Shown here piece by piece: positions 6,905-16,900 of a stretch of 35,997 nt of DNA; position 1 is the first letter of the stretch, and every line of letters starts with the position of its first letter. Below the pieces are notes generated by a model. It did not search any database. It had not been told where the DNA came from and saw nothing but the letters and a program-made list of their open reading frames with translations. Origin of the DNA: Bacteroidales bacterium (GTDB lineage: Bacteria > Bacteroidota > Bacteroidia > Bacteroidales > UBA932); the NCBI GenBank assembly GCA_024691765.1, contig JAILNI010000016.1:1-35997 (forward strand), written 5' to 3'. The position numbers and the translations under genes are program-made.

Positions 6905-9634
6905 CTACTTCTCCTGCTCGATAGCAGCCTGCGCAGCCGCAAGACGTGCGATAGGCACGCGGAACGGTGAGCAGGAAACGTAGTCGAGACCGATCTTGTT
7001 GAAGAACTTCACGGAATCGGGATCGCCGCCGTGCTCTCCGCAGATGCCGCACTTGAGGTCGGGCCTCTTGCTGCGGCCGTTGTGCACGCCGTATTCCACG
7101 AGCTTGCCCACGCCCTTGACATCGATGGTCTGGAACGGGTCGGCATCGAGTATCTTCGCTCCGAGGTAGTCGCCCATGAAGGTGCCCACGTCGTCACGGC
7201 TGAAGCCGAAGGTCATCTGGGTGAGGTCGTTGGTACCGAAGCTGAAGAACTCGGCGGTGCGGGCCATGCGGTCGGCGGTGAGGGCCGCGCGCGGGATCTC
7301 GATCATGGTGCCGAAGTGGTAGTTGATGTGCTCGCCGCCGTGGTGAGCCTCAACCTCCGCCTTGATGCGGTCGCAGATGGCCTTCTGGAAGGAAAGTTCA
7401 CGTGCGGACACGGTGACCGGGATCATGATTTCGGGCTGCGGGTGCAGGCCTTCGGCGAGAAGTTCCGCGGAAGCTTCGAAGATTGCGCGATACTGAGTTT
7501 CAGCAATGAGGGGATATGTAACGTGGAGACGTACTCCGCGGTGACCCATCATCGGGTTCACCTCGTGGAGTTCCTCGCCGCGATGGTCGATTTCAGAGAC
7601 GCTCACACCAAGTTCCTTGGCGAGTTCGACGCGCTTGTCTTCGGCCTTGGGAACGAACTCGTGGAGAGGCGGGTCGAGCAGGCGGAACACCACCGGCTTG
7701 CCGTCCATGATCTTGAGGGTGCTCTTCACACTGGCCTTCATGAAGGGCAGGAGCTCGTTGAGGGCATCCTTGCGCTCATCATCGGTCTTGGAGAGTATCA
7801 TACGGCGGAGCTTCATCAGGGGCACTTCGCTGTTGCGACCGTAGAACATGTGCTCTATACGGAACAGTCCTATGCCTTCGGCGCCGAACTGGAGAGCCTT
7901 CTGGGTGTCTTCCGGGGTGTCGGCGTTGGTGCGTATGCCGAGGCGGCGATACTTGTCGACGATGCTCATGAAGCGGATGAAGAGAGGATTCTCGCTCGCG
8001 TCCATGGTTTCGATGGCCGCTGCGTAGATGAGGCCCTTCGTGCCGTTGAGGGAGAGGAAGTCGCCTTCCTTGTACTCCTTGTCGCTGCCACGGAACCTGA
8101 TGGTCTTCTTCTCAAGGTTGATTTCCATGGCTTCGCAGCCGACGATGCAGCACTTGCCCCAGCCGCGGGCCACGAGGGCGGCGTGACTGGTCATACCGCC
8201 GCGGGTGGTGAGGATACCGGCCGCAGCGCGCATGCCTTCGATGTCTTCCGGAGAGGTCTCCTCACGGACGAGGATGACGTTCTTCTTCTTTGAAGCGGCC
8301 GCCATTGCGTCGGCGGGAGTGAAGACGATGGTTCCGACGGCTCCGCCCGGAGATGCGGGCAGGCCCTGCGCCACGACCTCGGCCTTCTTCTCGGAAGCGG
8401 GGTTCAGCACGGGGTGGAGTATCTCGTCGAGCTGGGAGGGAGACACCCTCATCACAGCGGTGCGCTCGTCTATCATGCCCTCGTCGAGCATGTCCATCGC
8501 CATCTGGAGGGCGGCGATACCGGTGCGCTTGCCTATGCGGCACTGCAGCATCCAGAGGTGGCCTTCCTGAATGGTGAATTCGATGTCCTGCATGTCGTGG
8601 AAGTGAGTTTCCAGCTTGGTGCGGATGGCGTCGAGTTCGGCATAGACCTCGGGCATTGCCTTTTCGAGGCTGTCGAGGTTCTTGTTATGCTCGTTCTTGG
8701 TGGCCTCGATGAGCGGGTTCGGGGTGCGGATACCTGCGACCACGTCTTCGCCCTGGGCGTTGATGAGCCATTCTCCGTAGAACTTGTTATCGCCGGAGGC
8801 GGGGTTGCGGGAGAATGCGACACCGGTGGCGGAGGTGTTGCCCATATTGCCGAACACCATGCTCTGCACGTTCACGGCGGTTCCCCAGTCATCGGGTATC
8901 TTCTCGATGCGGCGGTAAGCGATTGCGCGCTTTCCGTTCCAGCTCTTGAACACGCCGCCGATGGAGCCCCAAAGCTGGGCCTCGGCGGTGTCGGGGAACT
9001 CGACTCCGAGCACCTCGACTATCTTCTTCTTGAACTGCTCGGCGAGTTCCTTGAGCTCGTCGGCGGTGATATCGGTATCGGAAGCGTAGCCCTTCTTCTT
9101 CTTGAGCTCTTCCATCATGCGGTCGAGCTGCTGGCGTATTCCCTTGCCGTCCTCGGGTTCGATGCCCTCCGCCTTCTCCATGACGACGTCAGAGTACATC
9201 ATGATGAGACGGCGGTAAGCGTCGTATACGAAACGGGGGTTGCCGGTCTTTTCAATCATTCCGGGGATGGTGGCGGAGCAGAGGCCGATATTGAGGATGG
9301 TGTCCATCATACCGGGCATGGAACTGCGGGCGCCGCTGCGGCAGCTCACGAGCAGGGGATCCTTCGGATCGCCGAACTTCTTGCCCATGATCTTTTCGGT
9401 GGCTGCGAGGGCCTCGGCAACGTCGTGCTTGAGGGCGTCGGAATAGCCTCCGCCGAGCTGATAATACTCGGTGCAGCATTCTGTGGTAATGGTGAAACCG
9501 GCGGGAACCGGCAGGCCGAGCTTGCTCATTTCGGCGAGGTTCGCACCCTTGCCGCCGAGGAGCTCGCGCATGGAAGCATCGCCTTCGGCGGTCTTTCCGC
9601 CAAAGCGATACACACGTTTCTTGTTCTCTAACAT
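6905..9634 (-). CDS. ppdK: Pyruvate, phosphate dikinase
   Basis: A 909-aa cytosolic enzyme that interconverts pyruvate + ATP + phosphate and phosphoenolpyruvate + AMP + diphosphate; in anaerobes it serves PPi-linked glycolysis or gluconeogenesis. The domain order is normal: N-terminal ATP-grasp nucleotide domain (GGKGANLAEM near residue 27), central phosphohistidine domain with TTRGGMTSHAALVARGWG (catalytic His about 484), and C-terminal PEP-binding barrel ending in CGICGEHGGDP (catalytic Cys about 865). Length is normal for the family. It stands alone, 58 bp downstream of the phoH-type gene, with its own possible -7 element. It converges with the methyltransferase gene across repeat R. Confidence 0.98.
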   Translation of the reverse strand: MLENKKRVYRFGGKTAEGDASMRELLGGKGANLAEMSKLGLPVPAGFTITTECCTEYYQLGGGYSDALKHDVAEALAATEKIMGKKFGDPKDPLLVSCRSGARSSMPGMMDTILNIGLCSATIPGMIEKTGNPRFVYDAYRRLIMMYSDVVMEKAEGIEPEDGKGIRQQLDRMMEELKKKKGYASDTDITADELKELAEQFKKKIVEVLGVEFPDTAEAQLWGSIGGVFKSWNGKRAIAYRRIEKIPDDWGTAVNVQSMVFGNMGNTSATGVAFSRNPASGDNKFYGEWLINAQGEDVVAGIRTPNPLIEATKNEHNKNLDSLEKAMPEVYAELDAIRTKLETHFHDMQDIEFTIQEGHLWMLQCRIGKRTGIAALQMAMDMLDEGMIDERTAVMRVSPSQLDEILHPVLNPASEKKAEVVAQGLPASPGGAVGTIVFTPADAMAAASKKKNVILVREETSPEDIEGMRAAAGILTTRGGMTSHAALVARGWGKCCIVGCEAMEINLEKKTIRFRGSDKEYKEGDFLSLNGTKGLIYAAAIETMDASENPLFIRFMSIVDKYRRLGIRTNADTPEDTQKALQFGAEGIGLFRIEHMFYGRNSEVPLMKLRRMILSKTDDERKDALNELLPFMKASVKSTLKIMDGKPVVFRLLDPPLHEFVPKAEDKRVELAKELGVSVSEIDHRGEELHEVNPMMGHRGVRLHVTYPLIAETQYRAIFEASAELLAEGLHPQPEIMIPVTVSARELSFQKAICDRIKAEVEAHHGGEHINYHFGTMIEIPRAALTADRMARTAEFFSFGTNDLTQMTFGFSRDDVGTFMGDYLGAKILDADPFQTIDVKGVGKLVEYGVHNGRSKRPDLKCGICGEHGGDPDSVKFFNKIGLDYVSCSPFRVPIARLAAAQAAIEQEK

Positions 9635-9667
9635 GTAACTATTGATTTTTGTAAAATTTCCAATCCG

Positions 9668-9675
9668 CGAAGATA
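9668..9675 (-). promoter_or_regulatory. Possible -7 element for ppdK
   Basis: The minus strand reads TATCTTCG, one mismatch from TAnnTTTG, 33 nt upstream of the ppdK start. Read-through from the gene upstream is also possible. Confidence 0.35.
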
Positions 9676-9692
9676 CGAATATTTTTGGAGAA

Positions 9693-11036
9693 TCAGAGCA
9701 TTTTTGCAGCCAATTCCGAGAGTTCGCTGCGCTCTCCCTTCCGGAGGAAGATATGCTGGAAAAGTTTCTGTCCTCCGAGTTTCTCTCCGAGGTGGCTCAG
9801 GCCGTTGGACCACTGGTCGAGGTAGGGCTGGTCGATCTGGAAGACGTCGCCCGTGCAGACTATCTTGGTGCCCTCCCCGGCGCGGGTGATTATGGTCTTC
9901 ATCTCCAGCGGCGTAAGGTTCTGGGCCTCGTCGATTATGAAATAGCATCTTCCGAGGCTGCGGCCCCTGATGTATGCGAGTGGCTCTATGATTATCTTGC
10001 CGTCCTTCAGGAAACCGTCGATTCTCTGGGCCTCGCGCGAGGTGGGCTTGAACTGCCCCTTGATGACGTTCAGGTTGTCCATGAGGGGCTGCAGGAAGGG
10101 CGACATCTTGGTCTTCTGGTCGCCGGGAAGGAAGCCGATGTCCTGGTTGCCGAGGATGACGGTGGGGCGGGACACTATTATCTGGTCGTAATCGCTCTCC
10201 TGCTCGAGGGCGGCGGCGAGGGCGAGAAGCGTTTTGCCCGTACCGGCGCCTCCGGTGAGCGAGACGAGCTGCACTTTCGGGTTGAGAAGGGCGTCGAGTG
10301 CCATCTTCTGCTCGTCGTTGCGCGGTCTGATACCGAAGGCCTCGCGGGCCTTCACCAGCACTATCTTTCCCCTTCCGGCGTCGTAGCGCGCGCAAACCGT
10401 CTCCCGGCTCCTGTCTTCCTTCCAGCGGAGCTTGAAAAGCTGGTTCGGTTCCGGTTCCCTATCGACCACGGCAGCCCAATCTACAGCCGTTTCAGGGCCG
10501 TAGCAGATGGCCTGCATCAGCTCTCCCGGAAGGGTGTACGACTGCACCTCCATATTGGCCTTTTCGATGCGTTCGTCCTCCACCCTGTCGGTGAGGTAAT
10601 CCTGTACGGCCATGCCTGCGGCACGCGCCTTCATCCTCAGGTTGACGTCCTTGGAGACGAGGGCCACGAAGGTTCCCGGATTGTTGTCCCGCACCCACAT
10701 GGCCGTGGAAAGGATGCGGTGGTCGGGAATGTCGTCGCAGAAAAGCTCGGCGAGCTCCGGCTTGAACGGATGGTTCGGCTCTATCTTCACCCAGCCCTGG
10801 TCCTTTCCGAGGGAGATGCCACCTTTCGCGAAGCTGCGGCCTTCCGAGATGCGGTCCATGTCGCGCATGAAGCGGCGAGCGTTATAGGAGAGGGTGTCGG
10901 TGCCTTTCTTGAATTTGTCCACCTCTTCAATTACCGCAACCGGAATCACGAGGTTGTTGTCCTGGAAGTGGTGGATGGCATTGTGGTCGTGAAGAATGAC
11001 GTTGGTGTCGAGAACGAAAATCTTCGGTTTGCCCAT
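9693..11036 (-). CDS. phoH: PIN domain - PhoH ATPase (PhoH2/YlaK-like)
   Basis: A 447-aa protein with an N-terminal PIN nuclease domain (KIFVLDTNVILHDHNA, residues 5-20, with the first acidic metal ligand; SKDVNLRMKARAAG near 128-141) and a C-terminal PhoH P-loop domain (Walker A GGAGTGKT at 262-269; Walker B YFIIDEAQN further on). Proteins of this architecture are known as RNA helicase-nucleases in other bacteria, so a role in RNA turnover is likely. It follows the PurL-like gene after 13 bp and is probably in the same operon. The next gene, ppdK, is 58 bp away. Confidence 0.93.
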   Translation of the reverse strand: MGKPKIFVLDTNVILHDHNAIHHFQDNNLVIPVAVIEEVDKFKKGTDTLSYNARRFMRDMDRISEGRSFAKGGISLGKDQGWVKIEPNHPFKPELAELFCDDIPDHRILSTAMWVRDNNPGTFVALVSKDVNLRMKARAAGMAVQDYLTDRVEDERIEKANMEVQSYTLPGELMQAICYGPETAVDWAAVVDREPEPNQLFKLRWKEDRSRETVCARYDAGRGKIVLVKAREAFGIRPRNDEQKMALDALLNPKVQLVSLTGGAGTGKTLLALAAALEQESDYDQIIVSRPTVILGNQDIGFLPGDQKTKMSPFLQPLMDNLNVIKGQFKPTSREAQRIDGFLKDGKIIIEPLAYIRGRSLGRCYFIIDEAQNLTPLEMKTIITRAGEGTKIVCTGDVFQIDQPYLDQWSNGLSHLGEKLGGQKLFQHIFLRKGERSELSELAAKML

Positions 11037-11049
11037 TGTTTATGTGGTT

Positions 11050-12180
11050 TTAGTCTTCCCCTTCCCCGCCCTGGTTGCGGATGAGGGATTCCAGTATGTT
11101 CTGAATGCCGGTACGGGCCGATGAGCGCAGGCGCAACTCCCCTCCGGGCACGGGATGGCCGAGGGGATAGAAGGCTATGTCCTGCAGAAGCATTTCGGCG
11201 TCGAGATAGTCGAAGTCGATGTCACGTATCTGGATAAGGGCCCCGGGAACCTCCGCGAACAGCAGGCGCACCGGATCCTCCTCTCCTGTGGCGCCGCGCA
11301 GGCCCGAAAGGTCGGCGTCGACTCCGGTTTTGGCCGTAGTCATGCCCTTGAGTGCGGTTAGCAGGCCCCCGTCGGCAACGGTGGCACCGGCAAGCACGAT
11401 GCCGTCTTCCACAAGTTCCCGCACCACCTCGTAGCAGTCTATGAAATAATCGGGGTCATTAACGGCGGGCGCCACTCCGTGCGAGCCCTTGAGCACCTGG
11501 GCGAAAAGCGAGCCTCCGAAACGGTAGGACGAGGTGTCGAAGGGGATGTAGACCACCCAGCTGCCCGTATCGGGAGCGAGTACGGAAGATATGCTTGCGG
11601 CGCCGAGTTTGAGTTGCTTGCCTTCGGACATGCCCTCCGATGCGGCGGACGGATTGAGCGTCAGCGCAGCATCCTGACAGAGGTCGGCGGTGAGTTCCAG
11701 CTCGGGGTCACCGTCCTCTTCGGAATAGTAGCGCAGGCCTACGCCCAGCGCGTCGGTGAATTCCGCGAGGGAACTTACCGAGGCGTACAGCGCCGACATA
11801 TTGCCTATCTTGCGGTCGTTCCAAATCCAGCGCGCGTCGAGGCAGAGGTCGGAGAGGCCGAAATGGCCAACCCTCCAGATGCAGTCGAGCAGGGTCTGCT
11901 CCACCTTGGTGCGGGTATATTCCGCGGGGAACACCATGGACGGGCGTTTCTTCGCCGCCGAAACACGCTCGAGGTAACGCTCTATCCTGGCGGGATCGGT
12001 GCCGGCCACCGAAGGGCCGGGCCAGGAACTCTCGTCGGCGATTCTTCCTGGCTCGCCGGAATCGTCCTGATCAATCGCAGGACGTGCGGAAACGCTCTCC
12101 AGAATCTGTGCGGGAGTGAGTTCCTGCTGGATACCGTCGATGATGTACTTCGAACGAAGAGCTGAAAGTTTTTCCTTCAT
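11050..12180 (-). CDS. AIR synthase-related (PurL/PurM C-terminal-like) protein of unknown function
   Basis: A 376-aa protein. The clearest resemblance is to the C-terminal AIRS_C domain of PurL: DYFIDCYEVVRELVEDGIVL followed by AGATVADGGLLTALKGM resembles the 'sxhDvSDGGLlvALaEM' block of FGAM synthase. KIGNMSALYASVSSL near the middle also fits the PurM/PurL fold. The glutaminase half and a full ATP-binding half of PurL are missing, so it is not a complete purine enzyme. The first about 70 residues look poorly conserved and disordered. It is first in a likely operon with the PhoH-type gene. I do not assign a reaction. Confidence 0.65.
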   Translation of the reverse strand: MKEKLSALRSKYIIDGIQQELTPAQILESVSARPAIDQDDSGEPGRIADESSWPGPSVAGTDPARIERYLERVSAAKKRPSMVFPAEYTRTKVEQTLLDCIWRVGHFGLSDLCLDARWIWNDRKIGNMSALYASVSSLAEFTDALGVGLRYYSEEDGDPELELTADLCQDAALTLNPSAASEGMSEGKQLKLGAASISSVLAPDTGSWVVYIPFDTSSYRFGGSLFAQVLKGSHGVAPAVNDPDYFIDCYEVVRELVEDGIVLAGATVADGGLLTALKGMTTAKTGVDADLSGLRGATGEEDPVRLLFAEVPGALIQIRDIDFDYLDAEMLLQDIAFYPLGHPVPGGELRLRSSARTGIQNILESLIRNQGGEGED

Positions 12181-12209
12181 TTACTTGTTTCTGCAGCTTC
12201 GAATTCCGT

Positions 12210-12240
12210 CAAATTTAACTATTTTTGGAAACAGATGCAA
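12210..12240 (-). promoter_or_regulatory. Promoter of the AIRS-like/phoH operon
   Basis: On the minus strand TTG (12238-12240), exactly 20 nt, then TAAATTTG (12210-12217). This is a full match to TTG-N19/20-TAnnTTTG and gives a leader of about 25 nt. The -33 element overlaps the first codons of folC, so the two divergent promoters overlap. Confidence 0.75.
12220..12227 (+). promoter_or_regulatory. -7 promoter element for folC
   Basis: TATTTTTG (TAnnTTTG) ends 7 nt before the folC ATG at 12235, predicting a leaderless or very short leader mRNA. No TTG at -33 distance is seen. Confidence 0.55.
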
Positions 12241-13923
12241 ATGAACTTCGACGAAACTGCATATTCCGCGCTGCTGGAGCGGATTTTCGCGCTTACTCCC
12301 TCGGTTCAGGCTGTGGGTTTTGCAGGCGGGGCCTACAAGCCCGGGCTGGAAGGGATGAGGGCGTTTGACGAACGTCTGGGGCATCCCTGGAAGCAGTTCC
12401 GCTGCATACATGTGGCGGGTACCAACGGCAAGGGAAGCGTGGCGAGCATGCTGGCCTCGGCGCTGGCGGGGGGCGCCTGCAGTTCTGCGAAGGGCAGACC
12501 GCGCGACGCCGGGGAGCCATACAGCGCCGGCCGGCGGGTGGCTTCCCCTTCCGGGCAGCGCGTCGGCCTCTACACCTCGCCACATCTGCTGGACTTCCGC
12601 GAGAGGATGAAGGTCGTGACGGATTCCGGCTGGTACATGCCCGCCAAGGAAGAGGTGTGGGAGTTCTTCCGGACCTATCTCGCAGCATCTGCCCCCGGAG
12701 ATACACGGCCTGACGCTCCCGGGGATAGCTGGGAGCTGGACACCCATGGGCTGTCTTTTTTCGAGATTACAACTGGCCTCGCGTTCTGGTGGTTCGCCAG
12801 GCAGGGAGTGGACTGGGCCGTAATCGAGGCCGGGCTCGGCGGGCGGCTCGACAGCACCAATATAATAACGCCCGAGCTCGCGCTTATCACCTCCATCGGG
12901 CTGGACCACTGCGCGCTGCTTGGTTCGACCAGAGGGGCTATAGCCCGGGAGAAAGCAGGGATATTCAAGCCCGGAGTGCCGGCGCTGGTGGCCGAAGAGG
13001 ACTTTGAGACGGCGCCTGTGTTCCGCGAAGCCGCCGCCCGTATTGGCGCGCCCCTGTATTTCGCGGATTCCATGGATGTTTTCACTCCCAACGAGCCACG
13101 CCCCGTTGCCTGCGCCGAATCGAATCCAGTTGAGACATGGATTCTCTCCCGGATGGACCTCCGCGGGCCCTGCCAACGCGAAAACCTGCATACGGTCCTG
13201 GCTGCCCTGTCCGTTTTGGAGATTTTGGAGAGAACCTGGACAGAAAAAGGCCGAAAACTGTGCAGGTCCATGGTTTTGGAGGGGGACCTGGACAGAAAAA
13301 GGCCGAAAACTGTGCTGGTCCCTGGTTTTGGAGGGGGACCTGGACAGAAAAAGGCCGAAAACTGTGCTGGTCCCAAGAGCTTTGAGACTCTGATCGCCGC
13401 TATTGAGAGAACTGCAGAACTCACCGGGCTGCGAGGCAGGTGGGAAAGGTTGCAGGAGCACCCGGAAGTGGTGTGCGACATCGCCCACAATCCCCCGGCG
13501 CTGGAGATTAACTTCGCCCGGTTGCGGGAATTGCAGGAGGGGATCGGCGTGAAGGGCACCGGCGGGGCTGGCGGCGCGGAGGGCCAGGCCCGCCCGCTGA
13601 TTATAGTCTACGGCATTATGGCCGACAAGGACCTCGACGGCATAGCGCCACTGATGCCGGAAGGCGCAAGCTACATCCTCGCAGCACCGGCCATCCCAAG
13701 GGCGCTGCCAGTGGAAGAACTGCGGGCACGCCTCGCGGAGCTCCGCCCCGACCTCGCCCTGGAAACCGCACCCAGCGTGGCCGCCGCGGTGGAAAGGGCC
13801 CTCGAGACCACGCGGAACGCCGGCCGTAACTCAGCCGGAGCAGGCGAACCCTTCATTTACATCGGTGGCTCAACCTTTGTAGTTACCGAAGCCATTGAAT
13901 TCTTTAACTCACGTCAGAAATGA
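12235..13923 (+). CDS. folC: Bifunctional dihydrofolate/folylpolyglutamate synthase with several in-frame insertions
   Basis: A Mur-ligase-type ATP enzyme that adds glutamate to dihydropteroate and folates. Marks: P-loop HVAGTNGKGSVASM (59-72), GLYTSPHLLDFRERM (111-125), VIEAGLGGRLDSTN, the ITSIGLDHCALLG block, and CDIAHNPPA in the C-terminal domain. At 562 aa it is over 100 residues longer than the usual about 430. The excess lies in visible inserts: residues about 81-108 (around a 12-bp GC palindrome), about 146-158 (a short direct repeat), and about 330-380 (a 52-bp tandem repeat read in three frames). Catalytic blocks are intact and the frame is never lost, so the gene is probably functional. 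ATG codons at 12235 and 12241 are both possible starts. Its stop overlaps the next gene's start by 4 nt. Confidence 0.93.
   Translation: MQMNFDETAYSALLERIFALTPSVQAVGFAGGAYKPGLEGMRAFDERLGHPWKQFRCIHVAGTNGKGSVASMLASALAGGACSSAKGRPRDAGEPYSAGRRVASPSGQRVGLYTSPHLLDFRERMKVVTDSGWYMPAKEEVWEFFRTYLAASAPGDTRPDAPGDSWELDTHGLSFFEITTGLAFWWFARQGVDWAVIEAGLGGRLDSTNIITPELALITSIGLDHCALLGSTRGAIAREKAGIFKPGVPALVAEEDFETAPVFREAAARIGAPLYFADSMDVFTPNEPRPVACAESNPVETWILSRMDLRGPCQRENLHTVLAALSVLEILERTWTEKGRKLCRSMVLEGDLDRKRPKTVLVPGFGGGPGQKKAENCAGPKSFETLIAAIERTAELTGLRGRWERLQEHPEVVCDIAHNPPALEINFARLRELQEGIGVKGTGGAGGAEGQARPLIIVYGIMADKDLDGIAPLMPEGASYILAAPAIPRALPVEELRARLAELRPDLALETAPSVAAAVERALETTRNAGRNSAGAGEPFIYIGGSTFVVTEAIEFFNSRQK
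12511..12548 (+). repeat. Palindromic insert in folC (N-terminal)
   Basis: Arms GGGGAGCCA (12511-12519) and TGGCTTCCCC (12539-12548), paired with one bulge, enclose the perfect palindrome CGCCGGCCGGCG (12525-12536). It falls between the P-loop and the GLYTSPH motif of FolC, where family members have only a few residues. GGCGGGTGGC is reminiscent of the GGGTGGCACG core of family P, but the match is short. Confidence 0.45.
13223..13373 (+). repeat. 52-bp palindromic tandem repeat in folC, 2.9 copies
   Basis: The core CCTGGACAGAAAAAGGCCG starts at 13235, 13287 and 13339, a period of 52 bp. Each unit is itself an imperfect hairpin: GGACCTGGACAG pairs with CTGTGCTGGTCC around AAAAAGGCCGAAAA. Because 52 is not a multiple of 3, the copies are read in three different frames (TWTEKGRK, DLDRKRPK, PGQKKAEN). 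No frame contains a stop. The array replaces a short loop between the LAALSVLEIL and ELTGLRGRW blocks. Confidence 0.95.
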
Positions 13924-16900
13924 AACGCATCCTTTCCCTTCTCCTGACGCTTGTACTCTTTCCTGCCTGCATTAACGCCGCCGCTTCGACACCGGCGTCT
14001 CCCTGTTCTTCTGCAAAGACCGACGACGATGGCCATGTGCTCATAAAACTCTGGCAGAACTACGCCAAAGCTGAGGAAGCCGACAAGCCCGCCACCGCGG
14101 CGGAGGCCCTGGAGAGAATCAAGGCAGAAGCCCGGAAGCAGCATCTCGCCTGGGATTATTACGATGCCTGCAACCGCTACGTGAGCGTGCGCACCCGGTC
14201 GAACTGGAAACTCCGCGATTCGCTTCAGGCTGCGTTCAAAAAGGAAATAGAAGACTTCGGCGAACCGGTTGCGGTTTATTACATGCGCCGCGGCGAAGCC
14301 AGGGAAGAACTGCTGAAATTTCTGAAAACCAATAAAAAAGCCCTGAAGGCAGGCCGCAACGACCAGTTCTGGAAAAGGGACTGGCAGTTGAGCCGGTACA
14401 AGTTCTCCGAGGCGCTCCAGCCTCTCATCAAGAGCGACTGGGACTACTGCCTCTGGAGCCTCTTCCCGGAAAAGCTCCCCGAGGAGGAATACAAGTCCTA
14501 CCCGGCGAGCGCGCTGGTGGAGTTCGCCCGCCTCTACGAAAAGGTTGACGGCGACGAAGAGTACAGGGCTTTTGCCGCCAAATGGCAGGGCAAGGCGGCG
14601 GCCATGCTTGCGGAAGACGAGTTGCTGCAGAGGAGGTTCAACGCGCTGCAGGGTTCCAGGTCGGGGCTTGGACTGTCGGCAACGGCTCCGGGGCTGACAG
14701 GAAAGTCAGAGCAGTTCAAGTCGTTGCGGGCTGACTGCGAGGCCCTCGTCTCTGCGTCCAATGGGTTCAAGGGAGAGGAGAAGAGCATAGCCGGATGCTG
14801 CTCCAACGCCTCCCGGCTTATGTCTACCCTGGATGCCCAGTCGGTTACGATGGACATCAAGCGCAGCAAGCTCAGCCTGAGCCTTCGCAACCTTGAATAC
14901 GTAAGCGTGCGCATCTACAGGGGAGACGTGCAGTATGACGGGGAAAAGGCGGAAAAACTCTGGGAATACCTTCAGCGTAACCCGATGTGCAGCTACTACG
15001 TCCCCGACGATCTCCTGCTCGATCTGCCAGGCCTTCCCGACGGAACCTATACAGTCAAATGCGTGAACGGCGACACTTCCGAGAGTTGCCTTTGGGAAAA
15101 ATACACCATCTCGGCCGCCAGCCGCTGGAACGGCGAAGGTCTGGGAATATGGGCGGCCGACTACATCAGCGGCGAGCCGATTGATAAGGTCGACGTCGAC
15201 GTGCTGCGCGACGGCAAAGTCTACCGGGAATTCAAGGGCATCACCCTCAGCGGCATCACCACCCTTCCGAAGGAAGCCGGCAACCTCTTCGCCATGAGCG
15301 ACAGCAAGCACCGCTGGAACCTCCAGGTCCGCAGCGGCGAGCGCGCGTCCAGGGAGGTCTACCCGCTCAGCTATCGCTCCCCCGACATCTCCGACCGGCC
15401 CGACGAAATGCACTGCACCGTCCTTACCGACCGCAGCGCCTTCCAGCCGGACGAGACTGTACACTTCAAGGCCATAGTATGGCAGGGCCGATATTCGCTG
15501 AAAGCTTCTTCCGGGGTGAATGTAAAAGCCATATTGAAGGACGTGAAGGGGAAGGCGATAGCCGAAAAAAACCTTGTTACCGGGCAGAACGGCAGCGTTG
15601 CCGGAGAATTCTCTCTGCAGCGGCGCGAGCGTCTGGGCAAGTACACTATCGAGATTCGGAAAGAAGACAAGCTCCTCGCCAGCAGGAAGATACTGGTAGA
15701 CGATTTCGTGCTGCCCAGCTTCGACCTTGTCTTCGACAAACTTCCGGAGCTTCGCTTCCCCCTCGATTCCGTTCTGGTAAGGGGCACGGTCAAGGCATAC
15801 TCCGGGCATTCGCTCGCCGGGGCGGACATCAGCTGGAAAGTGGAGCACAACGGCATGCCGTGGGCTTCCGGAAAGATAATGCCCCGGAAGGACCGCTTCC
15901 TGCTGAGCTTCCCCACCGACAGCACGGACTCTCAGCGCTGGAGTTCAGGCTACTCGCTCAGCATCAAGGTTATAGACGCCACGGGCGAGACCATGGAATT
16001 CCAGAAATGGATAAGCGTTGGAAGCCGGCGCGAACCGGAACGCCCCCCGAAGGAGTTCTTCTTTGAAGACCTTGAAGACGCTTTCGGCACCCGGATAGTC
16101 GCCGGCAGCGCCCGTACATGGGCGGTCGCGGAGCTCTACGGAACCGGGAACGTGCTGCTGGACCGCCAGATGCTGGAGTTTGCTCCCGCCGCCGGAACCG
16201 CCTCATCCACCGCCATCGCCCCTGCTGAAACGACCCTTCGCTACGACTGGCCCGACAAATGGCCGGAAGGGCTCTCGCTCATCATCCTCTATTTCCAGGA
16301 CGGCAAAGCCCACCAGCACACGCTTAGCCGTAGCCGCGAGAACCATACTCTGGACCTTCCGCTCAGCTTCGAGCGTTTCCTTGACACCACTTCGCCAGGA
16401 GCGGAGTACACCTTCAATATCAAGACTCTGGCCGGCGCCGAAGTGGCAGTGGCCGTGTTCGACAAGAGCACCGAACGCTTCATGGGCAACGTATGGAGTT
16501 CCTTCGCGGGGCAGAACAGACCGCGCCCGTCGGTGTATTTCAACGCCATCTGCGGACAGGATTCCGGATCTTCGAGTTACATGCCGTTCTACAGCCTGGG
16601 AGGCAATGTGCGCCTCATGACCAAATCCGCTTCGGTGAACATGGTGGCCATGGATTCCGCGGCGCCTGAAGCGATGGTGGAAGAGGCTGCCGTGAGCGAC
16701 GTAGCAGCCGGTGCCGCAACCGCAGATGAGATTGCTTCTGATGTGGTGATTCGCGAAGACTTCGCCACCACCCTGGCATGGGAGCCGTTCCTGAAGGCAT
16801 CCTCCGATGGCACGGTGCAGTTCAGTTTCACCAATTCTGACAAGCTCTCCACCTATTATGTGCAGATCTTCGCGCACGACGCGGCCATGCGAAATGCCAT

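Noticed and set aside
13223..13373. Possible mini CRISPR array
   Set aside because: The units abut with no unique spacers, lie inside a translated gene and no cas genes are nearby.
12181..13559. Long minus-strand frames across folC
   Set aside because: They are shadows of folC, kept open by GC bias and by the stop-free tandem repeat; no family motifs.
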